In this document: piece after piece, positions 1 through 7,597 of the stretch
Numbering within the stretch: position 1 is the stretch's first letter
How the letters are laid out: every line of letters starts with the position of its first letter
Assembly: GCA_002419025.1 (NCBI GenBank)
Contig: DIFG01000022.1
Span: forward strand, 1-15,899
From: Deltaproteobacteria bacterium UBA5754
GTDB taxonomy: Bacteria > Desulfobacterota > Dissulfuribacteria > Dissulfuribacterales > UBA5754
Direction of reading: 5' to 3'
Length of the DNA: 15,899 nt
Notes under the pieces: generated by a model
The model's input: only the letters and a program-made list of their open reading frames with translations
What the model was told of the DNA's origin: nothing
The model's database searches: none
Made by a program: the position numbers and the translations under genes

Positions 1-6
1 GATTTT

Positions 7-34
7 GCTGAAAACTGATAGCTGACAGCTTACT
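7..34. repeat. Degenerate 7-bp tandem repeat downstream of ptsN
   Basis: Four consecutive 7-bp units can be read directly: GCTGAAA, ACTGATA, GCTGACA and GCTTACT. Units 1 to 3 share the core CTG at the same position and end in A; unit 4 is degenerate. The array begins just outside the ptsN stop codon and may continue beyond the left edge of the window. Its function is unknown. No intrinsic terminator is visible in the 37 bases between the ptsN stop and the edge. Confidence 0.5.
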
Positions 35-37
35 GTC

Positions 38-511
38 CTATGGGATACTCTCATCGATTTGGATGATGAGCCTTTCTATCTGGCTTTCATCCTCTGCTGC
101 AAGGACCTTTTCCATGAAACCAGGGTGTTTTAGAAGTCGCGAGACCCGAGCGAGGACTTTAAGGTAGTCAGAGGAGGAATTGTCCGGGGCGAGCAGAAGA
201 AAAAAGGCATGGACAGGGCGATGGTCCACGGCGTCGAAGGGAACGCCTTCTTTGCTTCGGGCAAACAAGAGGAAAATATGGGCAAGATCTGGAAATTTTG
301 CATGGGGAATGGCCTTTCCGTCGCCGATTCCCGTGCTTCCCAGCCTCTCACGATCCAGAAGACCCCGCGTGATCTCATCCGCTCGTAAGCCCGGGATGAG
401 AAGAGATGAGCGGGTGCCGAGTTTTTCCAGGGCCTCCTGCTTGGTCGCCGCTGAAAAATCGAACACTACAGCGATAGCACCCACAAAATCCCGGATTTTG
501 GTTGGCTTCAC
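38..511 (-). CDS. ptsN: PTS IIA-type nitrogen regulatory protein (EIIA-Ntr)
   Basis: The 157-residue protein is a single PTS EIIA type-2 domain of the usual PtsN length. The family's phospho-accepting histidine is seen in the context GKAIPHAK (His70), preceded by the typical GIGDG stretch. In related bacteria PtsN takes phosphate from the PEP-EINtr-NPr chain and regulates potassium transport, nitrogen and envelope stress responses; it does not transport sugar. The start is GTG, overlapping the hpf stop by 4 nt (GTGA), which implies translational coupling. No strong Shine-Dalgarno precedes it. It ends the rpoN-hpf-ptsN block, the standard order in proteobacteria. The rest of the cluster (rapZ, npr) would lie outside the window if present. 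Confidence 0.93.
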   Translation of the reverse strand: MKPTKIRDFVGAIAVVFDFSAATKQEALEKLGTRSSLLIPGLRADEITRGLLDRERLGSTGIGDGKAIPHAKFPDLAHIFLLFARSKEGVPFDAVDHRPVHAFFLLLAPDNSSSDYLKVLARVSRLLKHPGFMEKVLAAEDESQIERLIIQIDESIP

Positions 512-1035
512 GGTTCAATGAGGCCAAGGCTCCCGTCCTTGCGCCAGTAAAGGCAATTCACGTTATGAGTCTGGTCGTTGAAGAAGAGCAAAAAATCGCC
601 CCCACGGACCTGAAACTGTTCGACCGCTTCCTCGACCGACATGGGCTTGAGATCCATTTTTTCCACATGGATCGCCTCAGAGGCGACTGTATCGGTCATG
701 GTGCCAGGCTTATCTGAGGTGGTCATGGATGCGAGGGTCTCTCCACCCTTCCGTTCGCGCTGTCTCTCACGGAATTTCTTGAGCTGCTTTTCGATCTTGT
801 CCGATACAAGATCTATGGCGGAGTGCATATCGTCCTGTTCTTCCTTGGCCGCCGCCTTAATACCGTTTCCGGTCACGACGACCTCCGCAATGTTCCGGAA
901 TTTCGCCACGGTCAGTACGACATTCACATCCATGGGGCCGTCCCCGTATTTCTCGAGCTTTTTAAGCCGGGTTTCCACATAATTCCGTATCTCGTCGGAC
1001 GAGTCACAATGGCGGAAAGTCACCGATATTCTCAT
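508..1035 (-). CDS. hpf: Ribosome hibernation promoting factor, long form
   Basis: The 175-residue protein has an N-terminal ribosome-binding domain (about 1-95, starting MRISVTFRHCDSS and ending in a Lys/Arg-rich helix), a linker (about 96-120) and a C-terminal dimerisation domain (about 121-175, containing KPMSVEEAVEQF and FLLFFNDQT). Short HPF, as in E. coli, is about 95 residues, so this is the long form. Long HPF dimerises two 70S ribosomes directly into inactive 100S particles in stationary phase, without RMF. The ATG start overlaps the rpoN stop (ATGA) and is preceded by GAGGTG about 5 nt upstream, so it is probably translated both by coupling and independently. Confidence 0.95.
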   Translation of the reverse strand: MRISVTFRHCDSSDEIRNYVETRLKKLEKYGDGPMDVNVVLTVAKFRNIAEVVVTGNGIKAAAKEEQDDMHSAIDLVSDKIEKQLKKFRERQRERKGGETLASMTTSDKPGTMTDTVASEAIHVEKMDLKPMSVEEAVEQFQVRGGDFLLFFNDQTHNVNCLYWRKDGSLGLIEP

Positions 1036-2567
1036 AAGACACCTCGATCGCTGGATTCTTTTTCTTCCGGGTTTGTCTTGCGGATCAGCGCCACATCAGG
1101 GCGCTTCCTCCGGGACGTTGGAAGGATTCCCAACTGTTCACGATACTTTGCCACGGTCCTTCGGGCAATGCGGATGTCCTCCTTGGCAAGGATCTCGGCT
1201 ATCTGGCTGTCATTGTAGGGATGAGCCACGTCCTCGGACTGGATGATCTGCTTGATGCGTTCCTTGACCGTGTGGCTCGCGACATCGGCCCCATTTTCCC
1301 GCGCAAGACCGAATCCGAAGAAATATTTCAGCTCGAATATCCCCTGAGGGGTATGCACATACTTGTTTGTCGTCACCCGGCTGATGGTTGATTCGTGCAT
1401 GCCCACGTCCTCAGCAATATCCCGAAGGATGAGGGGCTTCAGATGGAAGATCCCCTTGTCAAGGAACTCCTTCTGGAAGGAAAAGATACTGGTCGCCACC
1501 TTCTGGATGGTCTTCTGACGCTGATAGATGCTCTTCATGAGCCAAGTGGCCGACTTAAGTTTCTCCTGGATGTACTGCCGGGCATCGTCTCCCACGAGCC
1601 CCTTGTCCTGTGCCTCGCGCCAGTAGGAACTGATCTTGAGATGGGGGATACCTTCGTCGTTCAGGGTGACCACATAGTCGTCACCGACCTTGGATACGTA
1701 CAGATCCGGCACGATGTAATGCGTCTCCTCATTGCCGTATGCCCGGCCCGGCTTGGGATCTAGATGGGTAATAACCTGGACGGCGGCAAGGACTTCGGTG
1801 ATGTCACGGCCTGTCGCCTTGGCAATGGGCTGATACTGATGCCTTTCCATGTGGTGGAGATACGAGGAGACGATCTCCTGTACAAGAGGGTCCTGAATGC
1901 GGTAGTAACGAATCTGGATGAGAAGACACTCCCGGAGATCCCGGGCCGCGACGCCAACGGGGTCGAAGAACTGGACCCTCTCAAGGACCTTTTCGGCCGT
2001 TTCCAGATCACAGCCGGCATCACGGGCGATATCTGCCAGATCCACACGTAGATAGCCGTCAGGATCCAGATTACCAATGATCAGTTCGCCCACCTCTCTC
2101 TCAATGCCTTCAAGACTGGAAAGCTGGAGCTGCCAGAGGAGTTGATCGGCAAGCCCGGGCGACTTGGACAGGAAATTATCGTAGTCAGGTAACTCCTTTT
2201 CCTCATAGGAGTAAGATTGGATAGCAACCCTCCGGTCCTCTTCCCACATCTCCCGCCAATCCGTCTCGGCAAGGGCCAATTCCTCCCATGGCATCTTTTC
2301 CTGATCCGAGGACGCAAGCGTAGGTAAGGCCTGGTCCGCATCCCATGCCCCCTCGGTGCCTTCCGCAGCCTCCGCCCCTGTCTCACCCCCTGCGATAGGC
2401 TCCTCGGCCTCCGTCACATCGAGAACTGGGTTGGTCTCGATCTCCTGACGAATGGCGTCAATGAGCTCGATGCGCGAAAGCTGCAGCAGCTTGATCGCCT
2501 GCTGCAGCTGGGGGGTCATGACGAGCTGCTGGGCGAGTTTTACTTGCTGACGAAGTTCTATTGCCAT
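1032..2567 (-). CDS. rpoN: RNA polymerase sigma-54 factor
   Basis: The 511-residue protein has all regions of sigma-54. The Gln/Leu-rich activator-interacting region I is at 1-50 (QLVMTPQLQQAIKLLQLS). An acidic region II is at about 51-115. The core-binding region follows, then a helix-turn-helix near 380-401 (RDIAEDVGMHESTISRVTT). The RpoN box ARRTVAKYRE is at 468-477 and recognises the -24 promoter element. About 34 residues follow the box, a somewhat longer tail than usual. Sigma-54 needs AAA+ enhancer-binding proteins to open promoters. The ATG start lies 6 nt after the lptB stop with AGGA about 5 nt upstream. It follows lptB, as in most proteobacteria. Confidence 0.98.
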   Translation of the reverse strand: MAIELRQQVKLAQQLVMTPQLQQAIKLLQLSRIELIDAIRQEIETNPVLDVTEAEEPIAGGETGAEAAEGTEGAWDADQALPTLASSDQEKMPWEELALAETDWREMWEEDRRVAIQSYSYEEKELPDYDNFLSKSPGLADQLLWQLQLSSLEGIEREVGELIIGNLDPDGYLRVDLADIARDAGCDLETAEKVLERVQFFDPVGVAARDLRECLLIQIRYYRIQDPLVQEIVSSYLHHMERHQYQPIAKATGRDITEVLAAVQVITHLDPKPGRAYGNEETHYIVPDLYVSKVGDDYVVTLNDEGIPHLKISSYWREAQDKGLVGDDARQYIQEKLKSATWLMKSIYQRQKTIQKVATSIFSFQKEFLDKGIFHLKPLILRDIAEDVGMHESTISRVTTNKYVHTPQGIFELKYFFGFGLARENGADVASHTVKERIKQIIQSEDVAHPYNDSQIAEILAKEDIRIARRTVAKYREQLGILPTSRRKRPDVALIRKTNPEEKESSDRGVL

Positions 2568-2573
2568 GGATTC

Positions 2574-3296
2574 CTAAAACCGAAAATTTTCCCCAAGATA
2601 ACTCTCCCGTACGACAGCGCTTGACGCGATCTTCTCCGGAGGTCCCTCTTCAATAATTGTGCCATTATTAACGATATAGGCGTGGTCACAGACAGTCAAG
2701 GTTTCACGCACGTTGTGGTCAGAGAGAAACACCCCGATTCCACGCGCCTTGAGGCCCCGGATGATCCCCTGGAGATCGGCGACCGCCCTCGGATCCACCC
2801 CGGCGAAGGGTTCATCGAGCAGGATGAATGCAGGATCCGTTGCCAGTGCCCGGAGGACCTCGACCCTCCGCCGCTCTCCACCGGAGAGTGAATCGCCCCG
2901 CGCCCTGGCGAGATGACCGATGCCCATCCCGTCGAGAAGCTCCCGTGCGCGGGACCTCATGTCGTCCTTTGAAAAACCCCGCGCCTCGAGAACGAGGCAA
3001 ATATTGTCCATGACAGAGAGCCTACGAAATATCGATGGCTCTTGGGGGAGATATGTAATGCCCTTGCGGGCCCGCTCGTGCATGGGAAGCCGAGTGATGT
3101 CCTCTCCGTTCAGGGAGACCCTACCCCCATCTGGATGGATTAGACCGGCGATCATATAAAAGGTAGTCGTCTTTCCGGCGCCGTTGGGGCCGAGAAGACC
3201 TACGACGGATTCTCCGGCAAGCTCGATGCTCACGCCATCGACTACTGTACGACCCCGGTATTTCTTGATGAGCCCATCAGCTGCGAGGACGTTCAC
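2574..3296 (-). CDS. lptB: LPS export ABC transporter ATP-binding protein LptB
   Basis: The 240-residue ABC ATPase shows Walker A GPNGAGKTT (36-44), Q-loop Gln85 in LPQEPSIFRRL, signature LSGGE (137-141), Walker B FILLDE with Glu162, and the H-loop SDHNVRET (His194). The LPQEPSIFRRL and DEPFAGVDP wording is typical of LptB. It powers extraction of LPS from the inner membrane together with LptF and LptG, which are not in this window, and LptC. The GTG start overlaps the lptA stop (GTGA) and has AAGGGG just upstream. A family alternative, the branched-chain amino acid ATPase LivF/LivG, is ruled out by the lptC-lptA context. Confidence 0.97.
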   Translation of the reverse strand: MNVLAADGLIKKYRGRTVVDGVSIELAGESVVGLLGPNGAGKTTTFYMIAGLIHPDGGRVSLNGEDITRLPMHERARKGITYLPQEPSIFRRLSVMDNICLVLEARGFSKDDMRSRARELLDGMGIGHLARARGDSLSGGERRRVEVLRALATDPAFILLDEPFAGVDPRAVADLQGIIRGLKARGIGVFLSDHNVRETLTVCDHAYIVNNGTIIEEGPPEKIASSAVVRESYLGENFRF

Positions 3297-3832
3297 TTTT
3301 CCCCTTGGGCCTTTCCCTTTTCGTCTGGATAGACCACCGCCTCCACCTTCCCCTTTGATCCACTCTGGACCACGCTCCGGTCCTCGTTCATATAAAGGAT
3401 GATGACATCGCCGCTCACGCGATTCCGTCCTTCCCAGACCTGAGCGGCCCCGCTGATGGTGACTGTCTCAGCCCGCCTGTCGTACACAGCCTTCTCTCCG
3501 GTTGCGGTACGGGCCCCCTTGGTGATCCGGACATGTCCGGTAGCAACCATTTTTTCCACGGATCGGCCGCCCTCCTCACCCTTCACGTTTTCCCCGGCCT
3601 TGACGTAATGGACATCGAGCCGGTCGGAATGGATCGTGAGATCGTCCTGGGTTGCCACCACGTTTCCCGTGAATACAACCTTACCCGACTGGTCCATGGC
3701 CTCCATGCTCTCGCTCGAGATGTGAATGGCACCAGGGTCCCGGACCGGAGCGGCATGCGCAAAGAGGGGAAAAGCAAACCCGCAGTAAAAGGAAAGGAGC
3801 AATAATACAAAGATCTTCCTGCATACCTTCAT
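3293..3832 (-). CDS. lptA: LPS transport periplasmic protein LptA
   Basis: The 179-residue reading from this ATG has a signal peptide (MKVCRKIF followed by a leucine-rich core, cleavage likely after FAHA near residue 27) and an OstA/LptA-type beta-jellyroll domain with repeated strands such as KVVFTGNVVATQDDLTI and GHVRITKGARTATG. LptA forms the periplasmic filament that carries LPS from LptC to LptD. The start is uncertain. The frame stays open upstream to 3991, and an ATG at 3938-3940 has a much better Shine-Dalgarno (AAGGAG, 6-nt spacer), which would add 36 residues encoded largely by a hairpin element. I prefer 3832 because it gives a canonical signal peptide; its GAGG lies within the hairpin. 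Confidence 0.88.
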   Translation of the reverse strand: MKVCRKIFVLLLLSFYCGFAFPLFAHAAPVRDPGAIHISSESMEAMDQSGKVVFTGNVVATQDDLTIHSDRLDVHYVKAGENVKGEEGGRSVEKMVATGHVRITKGARTATGEKAVYDRRAETVTISGAAQVWEGRNRVSGDVIILYMNEDRSVVQSGSKGKVEAVVYPDEKGKAQGEK

Positions 3833-3834
3833 AA

Positions 3835-3911
3835 GGGAGCCTCGAAAAATGGTCCTTTCGTCCAATGGCTGTGTTGCCCTCGAACGAAATTCCTCATTTT
3901 TCGAGGCTCCC
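3835..3911. repeat. 77-bp palindromic (MITE-like) hairpin element between lptC and lptA
   Basis: The left arm 3835-3851 (GGGAGCCTCGAAAAATG) and right arm 3895-3911 are perfect reverse complements over 17 bp, separated by 43 bp. An inner 6-bp stem pairs 3856-3861 (TTTCGT) with 3884-3889 (ACGAAA), giving a long imperfect hairpin. There is no T-tract at the end, so it is not a standard terminator. It lies between the lptC stop and the preferred lptA start, the only loose junction in an otherwise tight operon. The minus-strand lptA frame passes through it without a stop. No transposase is present, so it would have to be a non-autonomous element or an RNA structure. Confidence 0.7.
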
Positions 3912-3946
3912 ATGACACTATCACATCGATCGGCTTCCATGAAAAA

Positions 3947-3952
3947 CTCCTT
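3947..3952 (-). promoter_or_regulatory. Strong Shine-Dalgarno for an upstream lptA-frame ATG (3938-3940)
   Basis: On the minus strand AAGGAG sits 6 nt before an ATG that is in frame with lptA. This is the best-placed ribosome-binding site at the junction. It either starts a longer LptA with an extended N-terminus or starts a leader whose translation would open the hairpin over the second lptA start. Confidence 0.5.
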
Positions 3953-3965
3953 GAAGGGAAAACCG

Positions 3966-4604
3966 CTAAAAGGACACGCGTGACCCCTCATCGAGGGTCG
4001 TCTGCTGCTTTCTAACGGTCATGACCCCGGTATCGAAGTGATACTCGAACCCTGTCCCCTTCACAAGAACTCCCTGTCCCCTGATAAGAACGGGATCGTC
4101 GGAGCGCATGAGCCGATCCTTGCGGATGTAAGAAAGCCTCTCGGTCTCAAGGGTTCTGCCATCCGGAGTGGTCACGAGGACATGGCCTGCAAGCGACATA
4201 TTCTCCCCCTTTACGTCATAGGTCCCCGAATCGGCACGGATCTCCACCTGTTCCTTATCCCCCTGATCCACAAAGACAAGGACCTTTTCCAGATCAAGGA
4301 TCTCACGGTCCTCAAAAAAACTTGCGCGTTCGGCCTTCAAGGTCCATTCGAGCCGGCCGCCCTCGTACCGGTCATAGGTTATTCCCTCGAACTGGGCATC
4401 CGCTGCAATCCCACTGATGGAAAGGGAGGACTCCTGTTCCCGCCTGCCTTCTGTGGCGAAAAACCCCCATATGATGGCCAAGAGCAGGAGAGCTGCCCCG
4501 AAAACCGCCACATATCGGAAATGACCCAAGCCCAAACCCCTATGCACCCAGATAGGGCTCGAGGCACCTTCCCCACGCCTGCCGTGCCCTGAGGATGAGA
4601 TCAC
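3966..4604 (-). CDS. lptC: LPS export system protein LptC
   Basis: The 212-residue protein has a cytoplasmic basic N-terminus, one transmembrane segment at about 31-50 (YVAVFGAALLLLAIIWGFFA) and a periplasmic LptC/OstA-like beta domain. The domain contains EGGRLEWTLKAERASFFED and ENMSLAGHVLVTTPDG, the usual LptC wording. LptC receives LPS from LptB2FG and hands it to LptA. The GTG start at 4602-4604 follows GGGAGGT very closely and overlaps kdsC by 65 nt. A GTG at 4545-4547 would give a shorter N-terminus with an 8-nt overlap but lacks a clear ribosome-binding site. The domain assignment is firm and the start is not. Confidence 0.88.
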   Translation of the reverse strand: MISSSGHGRRGEGASSPIWVHRGLGLGHFRYVAVFGAALLLLAIIWGFFATEGRREQESSLSISGIAADAQFEGITYDRYEGGRLEWTLKAERASFFEDREILDLEKVLVFVDQGDKEQVEIRADSGTYDVKGENMSLAGHVLVTTPDGRTLETERLSYIRKDRLMRSDDPVLIRGQGVLVKGTGFEYHFDTGVMTVRKQQTTLDEGSRVSF

Positions 4605-5082
4605 ATACCTCCCTTACCGCCCCGCCGCCGCCCGGGCATCCAGTGACATAATCCACATAATCCTGAAGAGGGGAACGGGCATCCCTCACGGCAACAGAAA
4701 GGCCCACACGCAAAAGGACAGGCAGATCCACCCAGTCGTCGCCTATGGCACAGACCTCATCATCATGGACCATGCACCCATCCCTGACCTCCTCGTATGC
4801 GGGAAGTTTCCCGGAAACGCCCTGCCTGAGGATCCCGATGCCGAGTTCACTGACCCTCCTTTCCACGGCCGAAGAGGCCCGGGAGCTGATCACAGCAACA
4901 TCAACGCCGGCCTTCATGAGGAGTTTCACGCCCAAGCCGTCATGGACATGAAAGGCATGGATCTGTGCCCCATCGTTGGTGTAGACGATCCTGCCGTCCG
5001 TCATGACCCCATCCACGTCAAGGACGAGGAGCCGGACCTTCGCCGCCTTTTCCAGGACGATATGGGGATCAGTCTTGGCCAT
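4540..5082 (-). CDS. kdsC: 3-deoxy-D-manno-octulosonate 8-phosphate phosphatase
   Basis: The 180-residue HAD-superfamily C0 phosphatase shows the nucleophile motif LVLDVDGVMTDG (Asp22, Asp24), the Lys motif QGVSGKLPAYEE (Lys92) and the metal motif AIGDDWVDLPVL (114-123). It ends with the KdsC-typical GGGGAVREVCDLIL. It hydrolyses Kdo-8-phosphate to Kdo for LPS inner core synthesis; KdsC homologues are tetramers without a cap domain. The ATG start at 5080-5082 overlaps kdsA by 14 nt. The frame is open farther upstream, but that extension is a shadow of kdsA. The order kdsA-kdsC-lptC supports the call. The usual partner kdsD is not in the window. Confidence 0.95.
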   Translation of the reverse strand: MAKTDPHIVLEKAAKVRLLVLDVDGVMTDGRIVYTNDGAQIHAFHVHDGLGVKLLMKAGVDVAVISSRASSAVERRVSELGIGILRQGVSGKLPAYEEVRDGCMVHDDEVCAIGDDWVDLPVLLRVGLSVAVRDARSPLQDYVDYVTGCPGGGGAVREVCDLILRARQAWGRCLEPYLGA

Positions 5083-5905
5083 GGGCGATCTCGTGGATGG
5101 CACGTAGGACACGGAGAAGGCGCTCGGCGTCATGGAGAGCAAGGCTGTTGGGGCCGTCGCAAAGGGCTCTCTCCGGCTCCGGGTGGACCTCCAGAAAGAC
5201 CCCGTCCACGCCGGCCGCCACTGCCGCCCTGGCGAGCACGGGGACGAATTCCCTCTGGCCCGAGGAACACGCATCCCCTGCCCCTGGAAGCTGGACGCTG
5301 TGGGTGGCGTCGAAGATCACCGGAACCCCGTATCCCCGCATTACCGGAAGCGACCTCATGTCCACCACGAGATTATTATAGCCGAATGAGGCCCCCCGTT
5401 CCACAAGCAGGACACCCCGGCCTCCCGCCTCCCGGACCTTGCCGATCACGTGGCGCATGTCCCAAGGAGCAAGGAACTGGCCCTTCTTGACGCTCACCGG
5501 CAGTCCTGTTCGGGCCGCTGCCAGGAGCAAATCGGTCTGACGGCAGAGAAATGCCGGGATCTGGATGCAATCGAGTACCTGGGCGGCCTTTGGGGCCTGT
5601 TCGGGCTGGTGGATGTCTGATATCACCGGGACCCCGAGACAGGCCTTGACAGCGGCAAGCATCTCCATGCCCCGATCAAGACCCGGCCCTCGGTAAGAAC
5701 GGATGGATGTCCGGTTCGCCTTGTCAAAAGAGGCCTTGAAGAGATAGGAAAAACCCTCGCGCTCAGCGGCCCGGGCCATGACTTCTCCGATGCCGAGCGC
5801 GGTGTCCAGGTCCTCAAGGACACATGGGCCGGCCATGAGAAGGGGACGACAGCCTGGGCCCACCTCGATGCCGGCGATAGAAACGGATTCGGGTTCCTGG
5901 ATCAT
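5069..5905 (-). CDS. kdsA: 3-deoxy-8-phosphooctulonate synthase (metal-dependent type)
   Basis: The 278-residue protein is a full-length DAHP/KDO8P synthase TIM barrel. It condenses phosphoenolpyruvate with arabinose-5-phosphate to form Kdo-8-phosphate. Characteristic stretches are YLFKASFDKANRTSIRSYRG and RGASFGYNNLVVDMRSLPVM. Cys28 in AGPCVLE replaces the Asn of the E. coli enzyme. With His202 (FDATH), Glu239 (FLEVHPEP) and Asp250 (LCDGPN) it completes the metal-ligand set known from the Aquifex enzyme, so a divalent metal is predicted. The ATG overlaps the pyrG stop (ATGA); AGAAGGG lies directly upstream. An in-frame extension to 6016 overlaps pyrG and is not supported. Confidence 0.97.
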   Translation of the reverse strand: MIQEPESVSIAGIEVGPGCRPLLMAGPCVLEDLDTALGIGEVMARAAEREGFSYLFKASFDKANRTSIRSYRGPGLDRGMEMLAAVKACLGVPVISDIHQPEQAPKAAQVLDCIQIPAFLCRQTDLLLAAARTGLPVSVKKGQFLAPWDMRHVIGKVREAGGRGVLLVERGASFGYNNLVVDMRSLPVMRGYGVPVIFDATHSVQLPGAGDACSSGQREFVPVLARAAVAAGVDGVFLEVHPEPERALCDGPNSLALHDAERLLRVLRAIHEIAHGQD

Positions 5906-7542
5906 CCCTTCTGGGTACGTGACACAATAGCCGCCTGTATAAAGGAGACAAACAGGGGATGGGGGGCCAAGGGCCTGGACTTGAATTCCGGATGAAACTG
6001 GCAACCAAGAAACCACGGATGTGTCGGGATCTCCACGATCTCGACGAGCTCTCCGGTCGGGCTGATGCCGGTGATGGACATCCCCCCATCCTCGAGGGCC
6101 TTCCGATACTCCTGATTGAATTCATAGCGGTGACGATGCCTCTCAAAGACCTTGTCCACTCCATATGCGGCCCTGGCCCTGCTTTCAGGCGCCAGGACGC
6201 ATGGATAGGCCCCAAGCCTCATGGTACCCCCCATCTCGCTCGTCTCGCTCCGTATCTGGATGCTGTTCGTCCGATAATCGAACCATTCCTTCATGAGGTA
6301 GATGACAGGGTCCGGAGTGGACGGAGAAAATTCCGTGCTGTCCGCCATGGGAAGACCGCACACGTTCCGGACGAATTCTATGACGGCAAGCTGCATTCCA
6401 AGACAGATCCCGAAAAACGGCACCCCGTTTTCCCTCGCGTAGGTAATGGCCTCAAGCTTTCCAGGGATCCCCCGGGATCCGAACCCTCCGGGGACAAGGA
6501 TGCCGTCCACGGCCCGGAGCCGTTCCTCGAGCTCATGGCCCCGGAGCTCCTCCGAGTTGATGAAATCTATGGATACCTTGGCCATGTTGGCGATTCCGCC
6601 GTGCGCAAGGGCCTCGTTGAGACTCTTGTATGCCTCGGTGAAGTTGGGGTATTTCCCCACGACGGCGATCCTGACCTGATACTGGGGTTCCCGGATGCGC
6701 GCTATCAGGTCCTCCCAGTCCGAGAGGACCGGCTCGCGGGTCCACATGCGAAGGGCATCTATGATACGTTCATCCAGCCCCTCCTCCCGAAATTTGAGCG
6801 GGACCTCGTAGATACAGCCAACATCCTGAGCTGTGATGACCCGGTCAGGTTCCACGTCACAAAAGAGGGCGATCTTGGCCTTTATCCCCTTTTCGAGGGG
6901 GACCTCGCTCCTGCAGAGAAGGATGTCGGGCTGGATGCCGATGGATCGGAGCTCTTTTACGCTGTGCTGCGTCGGCTTTGTCTTCACCTCGCCCGCTGTC
7001 TTGATGAAGGGGACATAGGTGACATGGACATACAGGGTGTTTTCCCTGCCCAGATCCCCCCTGAGCTGACGTATGGCCTCGAGAAAGGGAAGCCCCTCGA
7101 TGTCACCCACGGTCCCCCCGATCTCCACAATGGCGATGTCGGCCTCGCCTTCGAGCTGGAGAATGGCCTGCTTGATCTCGTCTGTCACGTGTGGGATGAC
7201 CTGAACAGTGCCTCCGAGATAATCCCCCTTACGCTCCTTTGTGATTACGCTGTGGTAGATCCGCCCGGAGGTATAGTTGTGCCGTTGCCCGAAACGGACG
7301 GTCGTGTACCGCTCATAGTGACCGAGATCGAGGTCGGTCTCGGCGCCGTCGTCCGTGACAAAGACCTCCCCGTGCTGAAAGGGGTTCATGGTCCCGGGAT
7401 CGACGTTTATATATGGGTCGAGCTTCTGGATCGTGACCCTGAGGCCCCTGGCCTCGAGAAGTGCCCCGATGGAAGCGGCCGCCAAGCCCTTCCCAAGGGA
7501 GGAAAGGACCCCTCCTGTGATGAATATGAATTTCGTTTTCAT
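5902..7542 (-). CDS. pyrG: CTP synthase
   Basis: The 546-residue protein has the synthetase domain at the N-terminus (FITGGVLSSLGKG at 8-19, Glu140 in IVEIGGTVGD) and a class I glutamine amidotransferase domain from about 290. The amidotransferase triad is Cys380 (FFGICLGMQ), His517 and Glu519 (CQFHPEF). It converts UTP to CTP using glutamine and ATP. CTP supplies nucleic acid and lipid synthesis and also CMP-Kdo, which fits the adjacent Kdo genes. The ATG at 7540-7542 is preceded by GAGAGGA with an 8-nt spacer. The open frame up to 7668 overlaps the preceding gene and lacks family similarity, so I rejected it. Confidence 0.98.
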   Translation of the reverse strand: MKTKFIFITGGVLSSLGKGLAAASIGALLEARGLRVTIQKLDPYINVDPGTMNPFQHGEVFVTDDGAETDLDLGHYERYTTVRFGQRHNYTSGRIYHSVITKERKGDYLGGTVQVIPHVTDEIKQAILQLEGEADIAIVEIGGTVGDIEGLPFLEAIRQLRGDLGRENTLYVHVTYVPFIKTAGEVKTKPTQHSVKELRSIGIQPDILLCRSEVPLEKGIKAKIALFCDVEPDRVITAQDVGCIYEVPLKFREEGLDERIIDALRMWTREPVLSDWEDLIARIREPQYQVRIAVVGKYPNFTEAYKSLNEALAHGGIANMAKVSIDFINSEELRGHELEERLRAVDGILVPGGFGSRGIPGKLEAITYARENGVPFFGICLGMQLAVIEFVRNVCGLPMADSTEFSPSTPDPVIYLMKEWFDYRTNSIQIRSETSEMGGTMRLGAYPCVLAPESRARAAYGVDKVFERHRHRYEFNQEYRKALEDGGMSITGISPTGELVEIVEIPTHPWFLGCQFHPEFKSRPLAPHPLFVSFIQAAIVSRTQKG

Positions 7543-7597
7543 GAAACAGGTCCTCTCGGGCATGGCGGGCCGTGGCTGCCTCTTTCTCGCATTGTTG

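Noticed and set aside
4765..5490. 241-codon open frame on the plus strand
   Set aside because: It is antisense to kdsC and kdsA, Pro/Arg-rich, with no recognisable domain.
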